Shown here one piece after another: positions 45,044 through 55,939 of a DNA stretch of 64,000 nt; the stretch's first letter is position 1, and each line of letters begins with the position of its first letter. A program made the translations under genes and the position numbers. Source of the stretch: Phorcus lineatus (taxonomy: Eukaryota; Mollusca; Gastropoda; Trochida; Trochidae); the NCBI GenBank assembly GCA_921293015.1, contig OV121098.1, positions 13,057,016-13,121,015 on the forward strand, written 5' to 3'. The notes under the pieces are model-generated. The model had not been told where the DNA came from. It saw only the letters and a program-made list of their open reading frames with translations, and made no database searches.

Positions 45044-47429
45044 CTTGTTGGCTGGAGTCTTTATTTAAGAACAGTATAACGAATCAGGCGTCAGAGCACG
45101 TACGTTTATTGTGTAGTTTAGAAAAACATCAAGCGCAAATTATGTTGATATGTGGGTACTCAACCACGGTTTAAACTCATGCTAAAGTACCAATACTGGA
45201 CCTATGTCGTCAGTCTGTCCATGGACAGAATAACAGAGGCATGAGACGTTTATGAATCAGTCCCGAAATAAGTTCAAAACAAGTCCACTAACGTCACCGA
45301 TATGAGTAATTTTAAGTCCACTTTTAAGTCCACTTTTCGGATGGTAGGCCAGTTGTCCTCAAAGTTGCATGATCTATGACTGGTTTTCATTCAAATGTCA
45401 GCTGTCCTCCCACAGATATACAACTGTCGTATTCAAAGAGTCTTTAAAACTCCAAAGGGCTCATTACCACATACACACATGGGTCACAAGTCTAAAAATT
45501 TTGTTCACAAAGCTTGGTTTGTCAAGATGGCCTCAAACCTGATTTGAATATAACACTATCCTCTTTTCCCCCTGTGCAAAGATCTGCAATCTGATTGGAT
45601 AATGAAAGTGCTTATGTATTGTCAATCATCTTGTGAAAACTAAATCCGAAGCTGAGAATAAAGCTTCGCGTAGATGTTACAGCACTAGAACTTCATTGTT
45701 GATCCATGCACAGAGCACAATTTTCGAGTGTTTGATCAGTTAGTCTATAGCGCACAGTGAGAGATAAATAAACCATTAACAATCTATCTATCTTATCAAT
45801 GTCTCTCATTTCCTCGCGACTTCTATCGATTTCCCAAGTTATGTTTTTCGATCAATGGCCGAGGAGGATAAAAACAAAATAGAATATTTGCGATGAATGT
45901 AATCCAAATGAGTTGAAAAAATTATATCAAGTTTATTAGGAGGCCACAAAAAGTAGCTTTTTATATTTGAGATAAATGCTTTTTTCTAAAGTTGAAAAAT
46001 AGAATTTGCGATTAGGAATCCGCAATAATGACGTCTTAGAGCTTAAAACTAGAAGGCAAACTGGTATCTGCGAATCAATCAATCTGACGAAGGCGTATGC
46101 TGTCATACCATTATATTGCGGTAGTCTTACATAAAATCGTGTTTTCACTAATTGTTTATCCTATTTCTTAAAGGATCATGCATTTGCATTTATATCAACT
46201 TATTTTCAAATAAAAACACTCCTGAATCTACTCTACAAACAACAGTATATGTTATTAAAACCTAAAATTAACACGCCGCTGTTGACTGAAAAGTTGCCCC
46301 TGCAGCGTTAATAATAACTCTTTCATATCTTATATTTACTGAATGCGGTTACATCATTAAGAATCGTTAATCAATTTGATCGGTAAAATGAAAATATAAG
46401 TTCAGAATATGTATCACAATGGTGATATCAAACACGTCAAATCAATTATACCCGGACATATGCACGTCAAGAAAAGTATTGCCTGTGTAAACTTTAATTA
46501 TCACGTTTCTTTCTGATGGCTACCGATATTAGTTTACACAAACCTTTCGATACTCCAACAAACGATCTGCTACACGAGTATGATAATCAATTGATGAGAC
46601 AATATGATAGACATATCCATTAAATGACTCTTTAGAAAACTGTTATATTCAATATGTTCGCCAAATTGTTTTGCAATTTACGAACGTTCTATAATTCCGG
46701 GTGTCGTATTGAGTTCGAGTAAAGTCAAAATTGCACTTTTTTTGTTAAAGCATTTGGCAAACAGAGGTATCTCCTTAATTATAATTAATTCCTTTACAAC
46801 TTCTGTTCTAACACGAGCGTCTTTCGGTTTCGAATCATATACATGTAGATGAAATCAAAATCGATTGTGCATGAAGCACATGTTATCATTCAAAAGGCCC
46901 CTGTTGTTGCTCTAAGCTTACCATAGTGGTACTTTATCGCAAACTTTCATAGATGGTCGTTTAATTGATAACTTGATTTCAAGTTGCTTTTAAGTTTTTT
47001 TCGGACTTCAGTTTTTCTTTGAAAATATCTATAGCTGAAATTTTCTTCTGAAAAAGAGGAAGCCCCAATTCCCAACAATTGTCCGCTGCGTGACGTCGCT
47101 GATATACCTGTTGCCTTCAGAGAGTAATAAATGTTCGGACCCTAAAAGAATCAACTGTTATTTGTTTTTAATCTACGAAATATGTCATCTAAATAAATAA
47201 GTCTTTATTTATTCTTTAAAGTTATCACATGATTAGCTATTTTAAAGCTTTTGAATCATAAGTTCTTATTGAAAATTTCGTCACACAGTGATTGACATTT
47301 TCATCGAATTTCTCGATTCAAAACTTGCTTTGAACCTCTACACGGTAAATGGAAGTAGATGGATATTAATTACTTTCGCAGAGTTTGTTCTTGTGTTTAT
47401 TACATGGATAATCATCGATTTGATTAGTT
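45044..47429. other. 5' flank of the PAN-EGF-mucin gene; no gene recognised
   Basis: AT-rich intergenic DNA. Just upstream of the gene the minus strand has TTAAATAAAG at about 45060-45070, a weak TATA-like candidate. No repeat family or frame is supported elsewhere. Confidence 0.4.
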
Positions 47430-50400
47430 TGCTAGTTAATAATAATAATAAATAATAAGGCTATTTATATAGCGCTGGATTCCACGTCAACAGGAGGGAC
47501 ATGCTCAAAGCGCTGACAAGTGAAATGAGACAGAAATGGTGCAGAAATCATAAGGTTGAATTATAAACACTATATACATTATTTACAATCATTGGCAGAT
47601 TCAAATACTAGGAGTAGCGCTTGAACAGATAAGTTTTGAGTCTCTTTTTAAAAATGTCTAAACTGGGTGATGTCTTGAGGTCGAGAGGAAGTGAATTCCA
47701 AAGAGAAGCAGAGGCAAACTGAAATGATGTGGAGCCAAAAGATTTGAGTTTGTAGGTTGGAACAGAGAGTAATAACTTGTCTTTGGAACGAAGTGATCTT
47801 GCAGGATGATACTGTGAAATGAGATCTTGCAGATAGGAAGGAGCTGATTTGTGTATGGCTTGATATGTCAGAGTAAGGATCTTAAACTCAACACGTTCTC
47901 TAATACGGAGCCAGTGCAGTGAGTTCAGGACGGGTGATATGTGGCAATGTTTTCTGGTTCTTGTTACAATACGAGCAGCTCTGTTTTGAATCCTTTGAAG
48001 TTTATTAATATGCTCAGAGGAGGCTCCAACCAGAAGGCTATTGCAGTAGTCCAGACGAGAGAGGACAAGAGTTCTCACAAGACAGACAGTGGCACTCTGG
48101 GAGAGATTATGGCGCACTGATCCAATGTTTCGCAAGTGAAAGTGACAGATTTTTGAAAGGTGATTTATCTGAGACCCCATATTGAGGCGAGAGTCAAAGT
48201 GAAATCCAAGATTTTTAACAGATTTTGAAAATGGAATTGATGTCTGACCAATTTGGAGGTGCTTTGTTGCACATTTCTCTAATCTTTTGGCTGGACCAAA
48301 AAGGATACATTCCGTTTTTTCATCGTTCAATTTCAACAGCTTTGATGACATCCAATCTTTCACATCGCCAATACATGATTGTAGCTTATTGATAACCAGA
48401 GATTCATTTGCTGAAGAGAAACCATCCGCAAGTTGGGAGTCGTCTGCATAAAAATGATGACTGACATCATGCTTTGTGATGACTTGTCCAAGGGGCCTCA
48501 TATACATAGTAAAGAGGATTGGACCCAGAACAGAGCCTTGAGGTACGCCACAAGTGAGAATGGAGTTGGTTGACTTAAAATTATCAATCTGTACAAGCTG
48601 AGTTCTGTCCGTTAAATAAGAGGAAAACCAGTCATGTACAGAATCAGTTAAGCCAAATGTATGACGGAGCCTATCAAGTAATCCTGAATGGTCAATCGTA
48701 TCAAACGCAGCCGACAAATCCAGCATCACTAGGATAGATACATCACCGGAATCCACTGACATCTTGATACCATTCAGCACACAGTTAAGTGCTGTCTCCG
48801 TACTGTAATGTGACCTGTATGCAGACTGGAAACTGTCAATCAGATCGTACTTATTCAAATGCTCCATCAGCTGATTCTTCACTACCTTCTCAAGCACTTT
48901 CGAGATAAAGGGAAGGTTGGTCACAGGGCGGTAGTTATTAAGAATTTCAGAGTCTAAGGAAGGTTTCTTTAATAATGGTTTAACGATGCCATTTTTGAAG
49001 CAGCTTGGAACGGTACCTGATGTGAGGCTGAGATTTATGATTTTAGTTATGACTGGAAGCACACAATCCATGATTCGGAGGAGAAACTTCGTTGGAACAC
49101 AGTCTGAGCCACAAGATGTTGGTTTGGACTCCTCGATGATTTTTTGAACCTCATATTCACTGACAGAGTGGAAAGAAGAAAGTCTTTCTCCTATAAAGGG
49201 ATTGTATGACACATCATCAGAGAAAGCTCCCATTTTGCCTCTTAATTTGGCGATCTTGTCAATGAAAAAGGCAATAAATGAGTGTGCGAGAGCAACTTGA
49301 TCATCACTCTGTGGTAAAATACAATCTTCGTTTTTTCCAAGAATCTTGTTTAGTTTTGAGAATAACTGTTTCGGGTTGTTGGATGCCTTGAGGATTTCAG
49401 CATTGAAATATTGTGATCTTGCTGATCTCAACAATCCGTTGAAAGTCTTTCGAGCTATACAATAGAGTTGTCTATGGATTTCTAGGCGTGACCTACGCCA
49501 TTTGCGTTCGGCACTTCTTATCTGACGTTTAGCAGAAGAGATCTCCTGAGTATACCAGGGAGATGCATCTTTTGGACGCAAGGACTTCAACTTGAGAGGG
49601 GCATGCTTGTTAAGTAAGGCTAGAAGAGTTTCATTATACATGTCAACAAGAATGTCTGGATCATCAGATGATTCAGCAACCAAACGTGAATTATTCAGAT
49701 CATCCTTGAAAAGTTGAATGTCAATATTTTTGAGGTTACGGATATGAAACTCTCTCAGAACACGTTTAGTCCTATCAAAAGGCATATGAATAGTAATCAT
49801 ATGATGATCTGACATTTGAAGATCACAGACCTGTATGTCTACCTTTTGTCTTGATACAACCCAGTCCAAAATATGCCCTGAACAATGAGTTGCTTCAAGG
49901 ACAAACTGACTCAATTCATTAGAATCCAGGATAGAACATATCTTCCTGCGCACTGGGTCGTTTTTAGAATCAAAATGAACATTAAAGTCTCCTAAAATAA
50001 GAACGTCGTCAGCCTTCTTACCTAGGCAGTCACAGAGATTTGAAAAATCAGAAATAAAGTCTGCATTTGTGAGTTTGTTCACCCTAGATGGCGGTGGTCT
50101 ATATAAACACATGACCTTGACAGACTTTTTCCCACAACAAACAGTACAAGCCAGGTATTCAAACGCTGTGAAAGATCCAGGGAGTCGCATGAAGGTGACT
50201 GTTAGAGCATCTCTATAGAGAATAGCTACACCACCACCCTTTCTCCCAGCTCGAGGTAAATGTTTAAGTTTGTAACCAGAGGGGGTAAGCTCAGCACACT
50301 TTGCACTGTCACCATTTTCTGAGAGCCAAGTTTCGGTTAAAACAAGAATATCAAGATTTGAGTCCAAGACATACTCACAGATTTCCAAAGTTTTGTTTTT

Positions 50401-50850
50401 AACTGATTGGGCGTTCCATAATGCAATTTTAAGAGATTTTGAAATAGGTTTTGGATAAACAGAAACAAGATTGTTCAGATTGCAGTGATTTTGCTGATCA
50501 CATGACTTTGACCTATCAAACATATCACAAACAACTTGTATTTTCCTTTGTCTTCTCCTGCCTGCTCGGCATCCTCTCCGAGTGGGTTTCAGTACACCTA
50601 TACCAAGATCCCTGATGTGATGTAAGACACTAGGATTGATCCATTGTCTCTGGCCACCATTTGGGTTTAGGTCAATCAACTTTTGTCTGTCATACATGAC
50701 TTGGCATGTGGTCAGGCTGCCCACACACTGAAGTTGGCTTGCTGCCTTGATTGGTACACAATAGGCTTGGTATACCACACATCCATTGTACTTCAGAATC
50801 CAACACAAAAATGTGTTATCTGTTGCGAACAGTTCTTTGAAAGCCAACCA
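47430..50850 (-). mobile_element. L2/CR1-like non-LTR retrotransposon (LINE)
   Basis: Contains a complete ORF2 on the minus strand (47608-50847), then a short 3' UTR with the palindromic CGCTATATAAATAGC stretch (complement of about 47460-47476) and a (TTA)n tail (complement of 47436-47458). Short microsatellite tails instead of poly(A) are typical of the CR1/L2 group. The 5' end is uncertain; no target-site duplication was found. It sits between the PAN-EGF-mucin and WSC genes. Confidence 0.88.
47608..50847 (-). CDS. LINE ORF2: endonuclease and reverse transcriptase
   Basis: 1079 codons without a break. The first ~110 residues are a poorly conserved, basic lead (GRRRQRKIQ). An APE-like endonuclease follows: LWNAQSVKNK, LTETWL, ILGDFNVH and SDHHMITIH supply its catalytic Asn, Glu, Asp and His. 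The reverse transcriptase then shows NYRPVTNLPF, LDLSAAFDTIDH (first Asp), GVPQGSVLGP and FYADDSQL (catalytic YADD box, near residue 800). The C-terminal part has LSRLDYCNSLL and LQRIQNRAARIV, usual for the Jockey/CR1/L2 superfamily. With target-primed reverse transcription it would copy its own RNA into the genome. All catalytic residues are present, so it may be a recently active copy. The exact clade needs a tree. Confidence 0.93.
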   Translation of the reverse strand: MAFKELFATDNTFLCWILKYNGCVVYQAYCVPIKAASQLQCVGSLTTCQVMYDRQKLIDLNPNGGQRQWINPSVLHHIRDLGIGVLKPTRRGCRAGRRRQRKIQVVCDMFDRSKSCDQQNHCNLNNLVSVYPKPISKSLKIALWNAQSVKNKTLEICEYVLDSNLDILVLTETWLSENGDSAKCAELTPSGYKLKHLPRAGRKGGGVAILYRDALTVTFMRLPGSFTAFEYLACTVCCGKKSVKVMCLYRPPPSRVNKLTNADFISDFSNLCDCLGKKADDVLILGDFNVHFDSKNDPVRRKICSILDSNELSQFVLEATHCSGHILDWVVSRQKVDIQVCDLQMSDHHMITIHMPFDRTKRVLREFHIRNLKNIDIQLFKDDLNNSRLVAESSDDPDILVDMYNETLLALLNKHAPLKLKSLRPKDASPWYTQEISSAKRQIRSAERKWRRSRLEIHRQLYCIARKTFNGLLRSARSQYFNAEILKASNNPKQLFSKLNKILGKNEDCILPQSDDQVALAHSFIAFFIDKIAKLRGKMGAFSDDVSYNPFIGERLSSFHSVSEYEVQKIIEESKPTSCGSDCVPTKFLLRIMDCVLPVITKIINLSLTSGTVPSCFKNGIVKPLLKKPSLDSEILNNYRPVTNLPFISKVLEKVVKNQLMEHLNKYDLIDSFQSAYRSHYSTETALNCVLNGIKMSVDSGDVSILVMLDLSAAFDTIDHSGLLDRLRHTFGLTDSVHDWFSSYLTDRTQLVQIDNFKSTNSILTCGVPQGSVLGPILFTMYMRPLGQVITKHDVSHHFYADDSQLADGFSSANESLVINKLQSCIGDVKDWMSSKLLKLNDEKTECILFGPAKRLEKCATKHLQIGQTSIPFSKSVKNLGFHFDSRLNMGSQINHLSKICHFHLRNIGSVRHNLSQSATVCLVRTLVLSRLDYCNSLLVGASSEHINKLQRIQNRAARIVTRTRKHCHISPVLNSLHWLRIRERVEFKILTLTYQAIHKSAPSYLQDLISQYHPARSLRSKDKLLLSVPTYKLKSFGSTSFQFASASLWNSLPLDLKTSPSLDIFKKRLKTYLFKRYS

Positions 50851-52227
50851 TAATTTAATCTTATTGTTTTGTTAACAAAAATGAACCTTATTGAATCGGT
50901 CTATTAATGCCATGGAATCGTGTTTTCTTTGATCAGGCATATATTTGATGTTATATATATATTAGAATTTAAGATCTTTTGTGCGTGTACCTTAATGATT
51001 TTATAAATCAAGGTATTAGTATCGAAAGATAATGAATTTCTATAGTTATAACGAAAAAGTAAATATTTTATTCGCATGCTTTATCGACTTCGTTTATCTT
51101 ATCATTTCATACCTACAACTTTTCATTCTTCTTTAATGCCACTTTTCGAAAATTCATGGTCATCGGAAGTGAGGAGAAACGACCTTTCATAGAACTGACA
51201 ACAGAACAAGTTTCCTTCGTGATTTTCTTGATTCAGACTCCGGATGAATGCTAGTTTAGTCTGATGTCGGTAGTCAAAGTGCAGTGGCGGATCCAATTTC
51301 TTCCTGATCTGTCCACTCTTTTGGATGATCGTCATGCAAGTGTTTAATTACTGAGATTCAGTTGAAAATATGTCAAACCCAAACTCGATATGCTGCGTTT
51401 ATAACGTTGCATTACCGAAGGTCTAACCTGTTGTCAAGACCGAAACAGCATGCTTTCATCTTTATATATATATATATATATATATATATCTTTACGCACA
51501 TCCCTAGAGCGGGGAAACATGATAGGAAGGTGAATTTTAGACGGTGTTAAATAATCATATTTGCAATATTTTTGATGAACGAGTAATACTGAAATGACCA
51601 GCCATATTTACCAGCCCAATCTTTATAGCTAGATTTGAGCCATTTGTGAAGGGTTCTTCTTTGACATAAACTCGAAAGCATGTGCTCTCGAGGTTGATAT
51701 GAAGATTTAACATCAAATTAGTTATTCAAATAATCATAAGTGTGTGAGATTCACCGCGTTGAATATCAAATTACATTTTTGAACAAATTACATTAATCTC
51801 CATATCCAAATCACAAACACATTGTACTTAACAGATAAAGTTTATATCACGTTTCCTTAATGGTGATCTTACCAATACACAAGGGTCAGCCCGACAGTTA
51901 CACTCAAAACCACCATAATTCCCATCATTAAAGGAATTGAAAATGACATTAGAATGCATTTCTTAAATAAGTATTGGATATTGGATTGGATTTTTTCAAC
52001 AAATGTATGAGTATTGATTGCATTGAGTAAGACTTAGTAGCTATACATACGCCCAGAGTTTATGATTGATTCGTGTAAAATATATGAATTTACTAAGGGC
52101 TTCACGTTGTCAATTCAAAGTTACCTAGTTATACAAACAAAGTCTCACATGGAAAGATTTTCGGGTACTAGTATTATATTTTGCAAATGCTATGCAAATC
52201 AATAAAGTGACATATTTATGACAGAGA
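50851..52227. other. intergenic, AT-rich, one (TA)n microsatellite
   Basis: No gene recognised. A (TA)n run lies at 51464-51488. Another short (TA)n run is at 52917-52933 inside intron 2 of the WSC gene. Confidence 0.5.
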
Positions 52228-52228
52228 T

Positions 52229-52234
52229 TTTATT
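52229..52234 (-). terminator. poly(A) signal of the WSC gene
   Basis: AATAAA on the minus strand (complement of 52229-52234), about 40 nt after the stop codon at 52273. A short 3' UTR of roughly 60 nt would result. Confidence 0.65.
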
Positions 52235-52272
52235 GCCGCTTTCACTGTACAGCTGTTAATGACACGAGGATT

Positions 52273-52425
52273 TTAAGTGTACTTCATTTCGTAAACTGAC
52301 ATGCGCCAAACTCCGCCACACACCTGCTCTCTGTTGCCCGTGCAGGGTTTCCAACATTCTTCTTCCGGTCTTTTTCCATATGCGTCGAAGTCGGCTGTGT
52401 TGCCACAGAAACACTCATTAGCGTG
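52273..52425 (-). CDS. WSC-domain secreted protein, exon 3 (second half of WSC domain)
   Basis: Encodes residues 122-171. The acceptor TTCTTACTTACAG|CAC at 52426/52425 is in phase 0 with exon 2. Residues HANECFCGNTADFDAYGKRP, then EEECWKPCTGNREQVCGG, supply five of the eight WSC cysteines (126, 128, 145, 149, 157), including the hallmark ECFCG and C-x3-C-x-G...QVCGG. The C-terminus VWRMSVYEMKYT is the end of the domain, so nothing follows it. Not in the list of long open frames because it is short. Confidence 0.85.
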   Translation of the reverse strand, partial: HANECFCGNTADFDAYGKRPEEECWKPCTGNREQVCGGVWRMSVYEMKYT

Positions 52426-53192
52426 CTGTAAGTAAGAATTAAGGTAAATTCAAATTTAGCAAATTTTATTACAAGGTTGAGATTTATATCGATGAAATGA
52501 AACCTATATAAGGCTGCCTAGGGGATAACCAGCTTAGCGTTTGCCATTAATACCACCTGAGATATCATATAGACGAGCGACACGTGAAGATGATCCAAGG
52601 TTTAATTTTCTAATTTTACAAGCCATGCCGTTTCCGGTCACCCGGATTACGATAATGCTTTCCGTACAGCTTACGGTGTCTAAATAGCAAAACACTACAA
52701 TCATGATAATACAGTAAAATATTTATAAGGGAATCTCACTAAGTGTCTCCTGAAAGCAAATATAACAGTAGTAAATACATGTTACAACTATCCAAATGAT
52801 GCGATACCTATGACGAAACGATAATGGGTAGTTGTGACGTCATAAGTTGGCACCACTGCAAAGGCGCGGACAATTTTTGTTTCTATATATTAGGTTCCTT
52901 CCACTGAATCTCATTTTTATATATATATATATAGATAAAAGCGGTTAAGTTCATTTTGAAATTGCTCTGATCAATGAGATACGAAAATCATATCAGAGAT
53001 GTACAAAACCTTTCACTTTTTCACTTCCCTAGTCATATCCTTTATCGTTGCTATCTGTAATAGGTGGGTCAAAATTTGATTTTATATTTACAGAACATAG
53101 AGTGCTCTAATTGCATTCGAGGTTTCTAAGAGGAGAATCACTTAAAAGTTCGCTGTGTGGAGACAGTGATCATGTACGGGTGAACCCCTCAC

Positions 53193-53323
53193 CTGTACGC
53201 CCGAATATTTGAATCCTCTAGCTCCACACATGGCTAGGCACATTTCGACTGTGAGTGAGGAGCTCACCACTTTCAGGTCGCTCAAGAGTCGCACTGACCG
53301 GTCCCTGTAGCATCCGAGGTATT
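53193..53323 (-). CDS. WSC-domain secreted protein, exon 2 (first half of WSC domain)
   Basis: Encodes residues 78-121. The acceptor TTACCCCACAG|AA at 53324/53323 supplies two bases that complete the Glu codon from exon 1. Residues EYLGCYRDRSVRLLSDLKVV and SSSLTVEMCLAMCGARGFKY, then SGVQ, are the typical WSC start: YLGCY-x-D ... MTVExC-xx-xC ... G-xxYxGVQ. Cysteines are 82, 106 and 110. The donor CAG|GTGAGG is at 53193/53192. The domain is split across two exons at the GVQ/ECFC boundary. Confidence 0.87.
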
Positions 53324-54840
53324 CTGTGGGGTAACAGAGAATAATCTATAGTGTCAATGAACATTGCAGTGTCACACAGTATAACACAGAACTCCTGTCA
53401 ACAAGAATATAAAGGCACACAAGGTTGGATTTCAGACAAACCAGGTCCCCACTTTGATGCTAGGATGACAGAGGCATGTCATCGAAGTACGCCATTTAGC
53501 CATTAACATAAATATCCTAATCGTTTATGTGTAGGTAACGTTACTATTCAAGTTATCATATAAACAAATCCATGAAGCGGGTGAGCAAACAGTCAATCTC
53601 AGTGAAATCAGTTCGAAACTGTCACTCGTACCTCACTGCGTTTCTGGTCGGAGAACTGCTCGAAGGGGTTTGTGTCTATGTCCATTTACTTTCCATTTAC
53701 TCAAACACTCAGAAGTTTGCTGAAAAAATCTAAATATAACGATTTATTCCAAGGCCCGTCGCTGATTGTCTTTGATGCAAAAGTCACCTTACCCGACCCC
53801 CTTGCAAGTGAAGGTACAAATGACATGTTCAATATGATTTTAATGAGAGTGAATAGATAATTGAGACACACAGGACCAGTGTCGGTGAATGACAGGTTTC
53901 ATATTGCTACGGCATCCATTGTATTCATCCCTATTTCCTTTCAAAATACTAAATTATGGAGGGCAGGAGTTTTACATAACAAATCCCAAATTTCGTAACA
54001 TTGATTTTGCACGCTTGCTATGTAAATAATTTCTTTACGCATGGCATATCAAGAAAGTAGTCCCTTTTTCCTTCGACGGCATTCATAATGAATTTCACAT
54101 GGAAAATATCGGTGCTTGACAAAAGTGACATGTGCACATATGAAAACTACTACACAGCTGATTTTTATATTTGCGCATTAGTCATGTGAAGTCCTCAATT
54201 ATCTTATAGATTCTATCTGAATCTTGTTCCACCATCTCTTTATTGCTGTTAGTAATATACATGTACCCATATACGCCAACAAGGCAGTTTGGCAGTATGG
54301 ATTTCAAAGTTTCAAACGAGGCACACACCAATGAGATGCACGTAATGAAATTGTGACGTAACTACGGGAAATAATGTTCATATCATTCGCGCCATCTAAC
54401 ACCAGTACTATGTGTACCAATAGTCTTCGAGTCCAGGAGTTATAAAAGTTTTCAAAGAGGAAATAAAGGGGTTGTATTAAAAGAAGTGAGTGTGTTATTG
54501 CCTAGCACTTGTTTGGCAATATTTCATCAAAATCAAAACAAATTTCACCAATTGTGAAACCACCTTTTCATCATTAGCCCAGCTGGAATGGTTTAAAGGG
54601 ACTACTGCTTCAATTCCCGCATATACCTTTTGCTGGATACGCGACAACTTATTCTATTGATAATCGGGGTGAGTACGGAGATATTTTACCAACGGAAGGA
54701 TGTAGATTTTGCAAGACTATCTAATCTTATATCTAACATAAACTATCTAATATATTCTATTGATATTTTAAATAAATATAACACCAATAAACGTGTTAAC
54801 GTTGCCGTGTTCATACAGGTCCATACAGGAATAATCTTAC

Positions 54841-55072
54841 CTGCGCTACGAACTGGTACTTCAATATTATCATTTTCCTTGGCGTCGTCGTCAGCACCGT
54901 CGTCATCCCTAATAAAGACATCTACCGCCTTCTGGACTTCCAGGACCGCCTTTTTGGTCTTTTTCTGTTGTTTAAAAACTTTCTTCAACAGCGCAGAATC
55001 TGGGTCGGTTGTTTGCGCCATGCTCTGGACACATACAACCAGTAGAAGAACTAGACAAACCCGGCAACTCAT
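54841..55072 (-). CDS. WSC-domain secreted protein, exon 1 (signal peptide and charged linker)
   Basis: The minus-strand ATG at 55072 opens MSCRVCLVLLLVVCVQSMAQ, a signal peptide of about 20 residues. A Lys-rich, probably helical stretch (KKVFKQQKKTKKAVLEVQKA) and an acidic stretch (DDDGADDDAKENDN, residues 57-69) follow. The exon ends after 77 codons plus one base at GCAG|GTAAGA (54841/54840). Together with exons 2 and 3 this gives a 171-aa secreted protein with a single WSC domain at 78-171. WSC domains are thought to bind carbohydrate; a role in mucus, cuticle or fucan/glucan recognition is possible. The frame past 54841 runs into the intron, and the overlapping plus-strand frame (54630-55130) is a shadow. 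Confidence 0.85.
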
Positions 55073-55934
55073 CCTGGCGATGTGGTTGATATCAAAACCC
55101 TGGTTGTTTATCTGCTCAAGGTTATTTTAGCTGAGATGCTGGAAGTGATTGCAAAAGCCCTCGGTTGTTGGCCGGGATGGGAAGGGTTTCTGTGTTTGAC
55201 AAATACAATTTTGTGAAGGTATAAACAATGCTCCCAAATTTATATTCACGGTTAATTTGTTAATGACGTATGGAGGAATTGATTACATGGCACGTGTGTA
55301 CTTGAGTGTTCACGCCACAGTTCAGAATGTCAAGTGTGGCAGTGTATGTTGTTCTCGTTGTTACGTCCACAACGATTTTAGCTTCAGTAAGGATACTTCG
55401 TATACATCAAGTGTGTATCAAGAACACTTGACACCAAGGTTTGCTAAAATAATCGACGTCATACGTGATTGGGAAATTTTTATATAAGTGTAACTAACAC
55501 CTAAAACTCCAGATGCTACAATGTACAAGGTTAAGCTGATTGTAAGAATTTCTCAATCAATCGATTGGTGAGATATCAGCTACCGCACTGTCTCTCATAA
55601 AACTCGTGTATTTGACTTTAAAGTTTTCCAATTTTCAAAATTTCTTACAAAAATGTGTTAATCAGTTATTCGGACGATTACCATTATCAAAACCTGTCTA
55701 TTGTTTTTTTATTGGCTCCAAAGATTACAAGCATAGGTTATTATATGTCCCCATTATGAGTCAGATACATGGCTGGTGTATTTTTCCATTAAACAGTGAA
55801 AATATGTACATGTAAATATGATATAGTAATACATATAGAAATACAGTAAGATTAAGTAAATATGGAAAAGTACATGCTGTGGTTATGCAAGTACTGGTAT
55901 GAGAGGGTTTCATTTGTGAATAAAATTTTCATTT
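55073..55934. other. 5' flank of the WSC gene and AT-rich DNA
   Basis: No clear promoter box. Short plus frames at 55257-55487 and 55606-55815 show no recognisable domain. Confidence 0.4.
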
Positions 55935-55939
55935 CTATT

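Noticed and set aside
54630..55130. 166-aa plus frame
   Set aside because: It is the opposite strand of the WSC gene's exon 1, whose signal peptide and phased exons are convincing.
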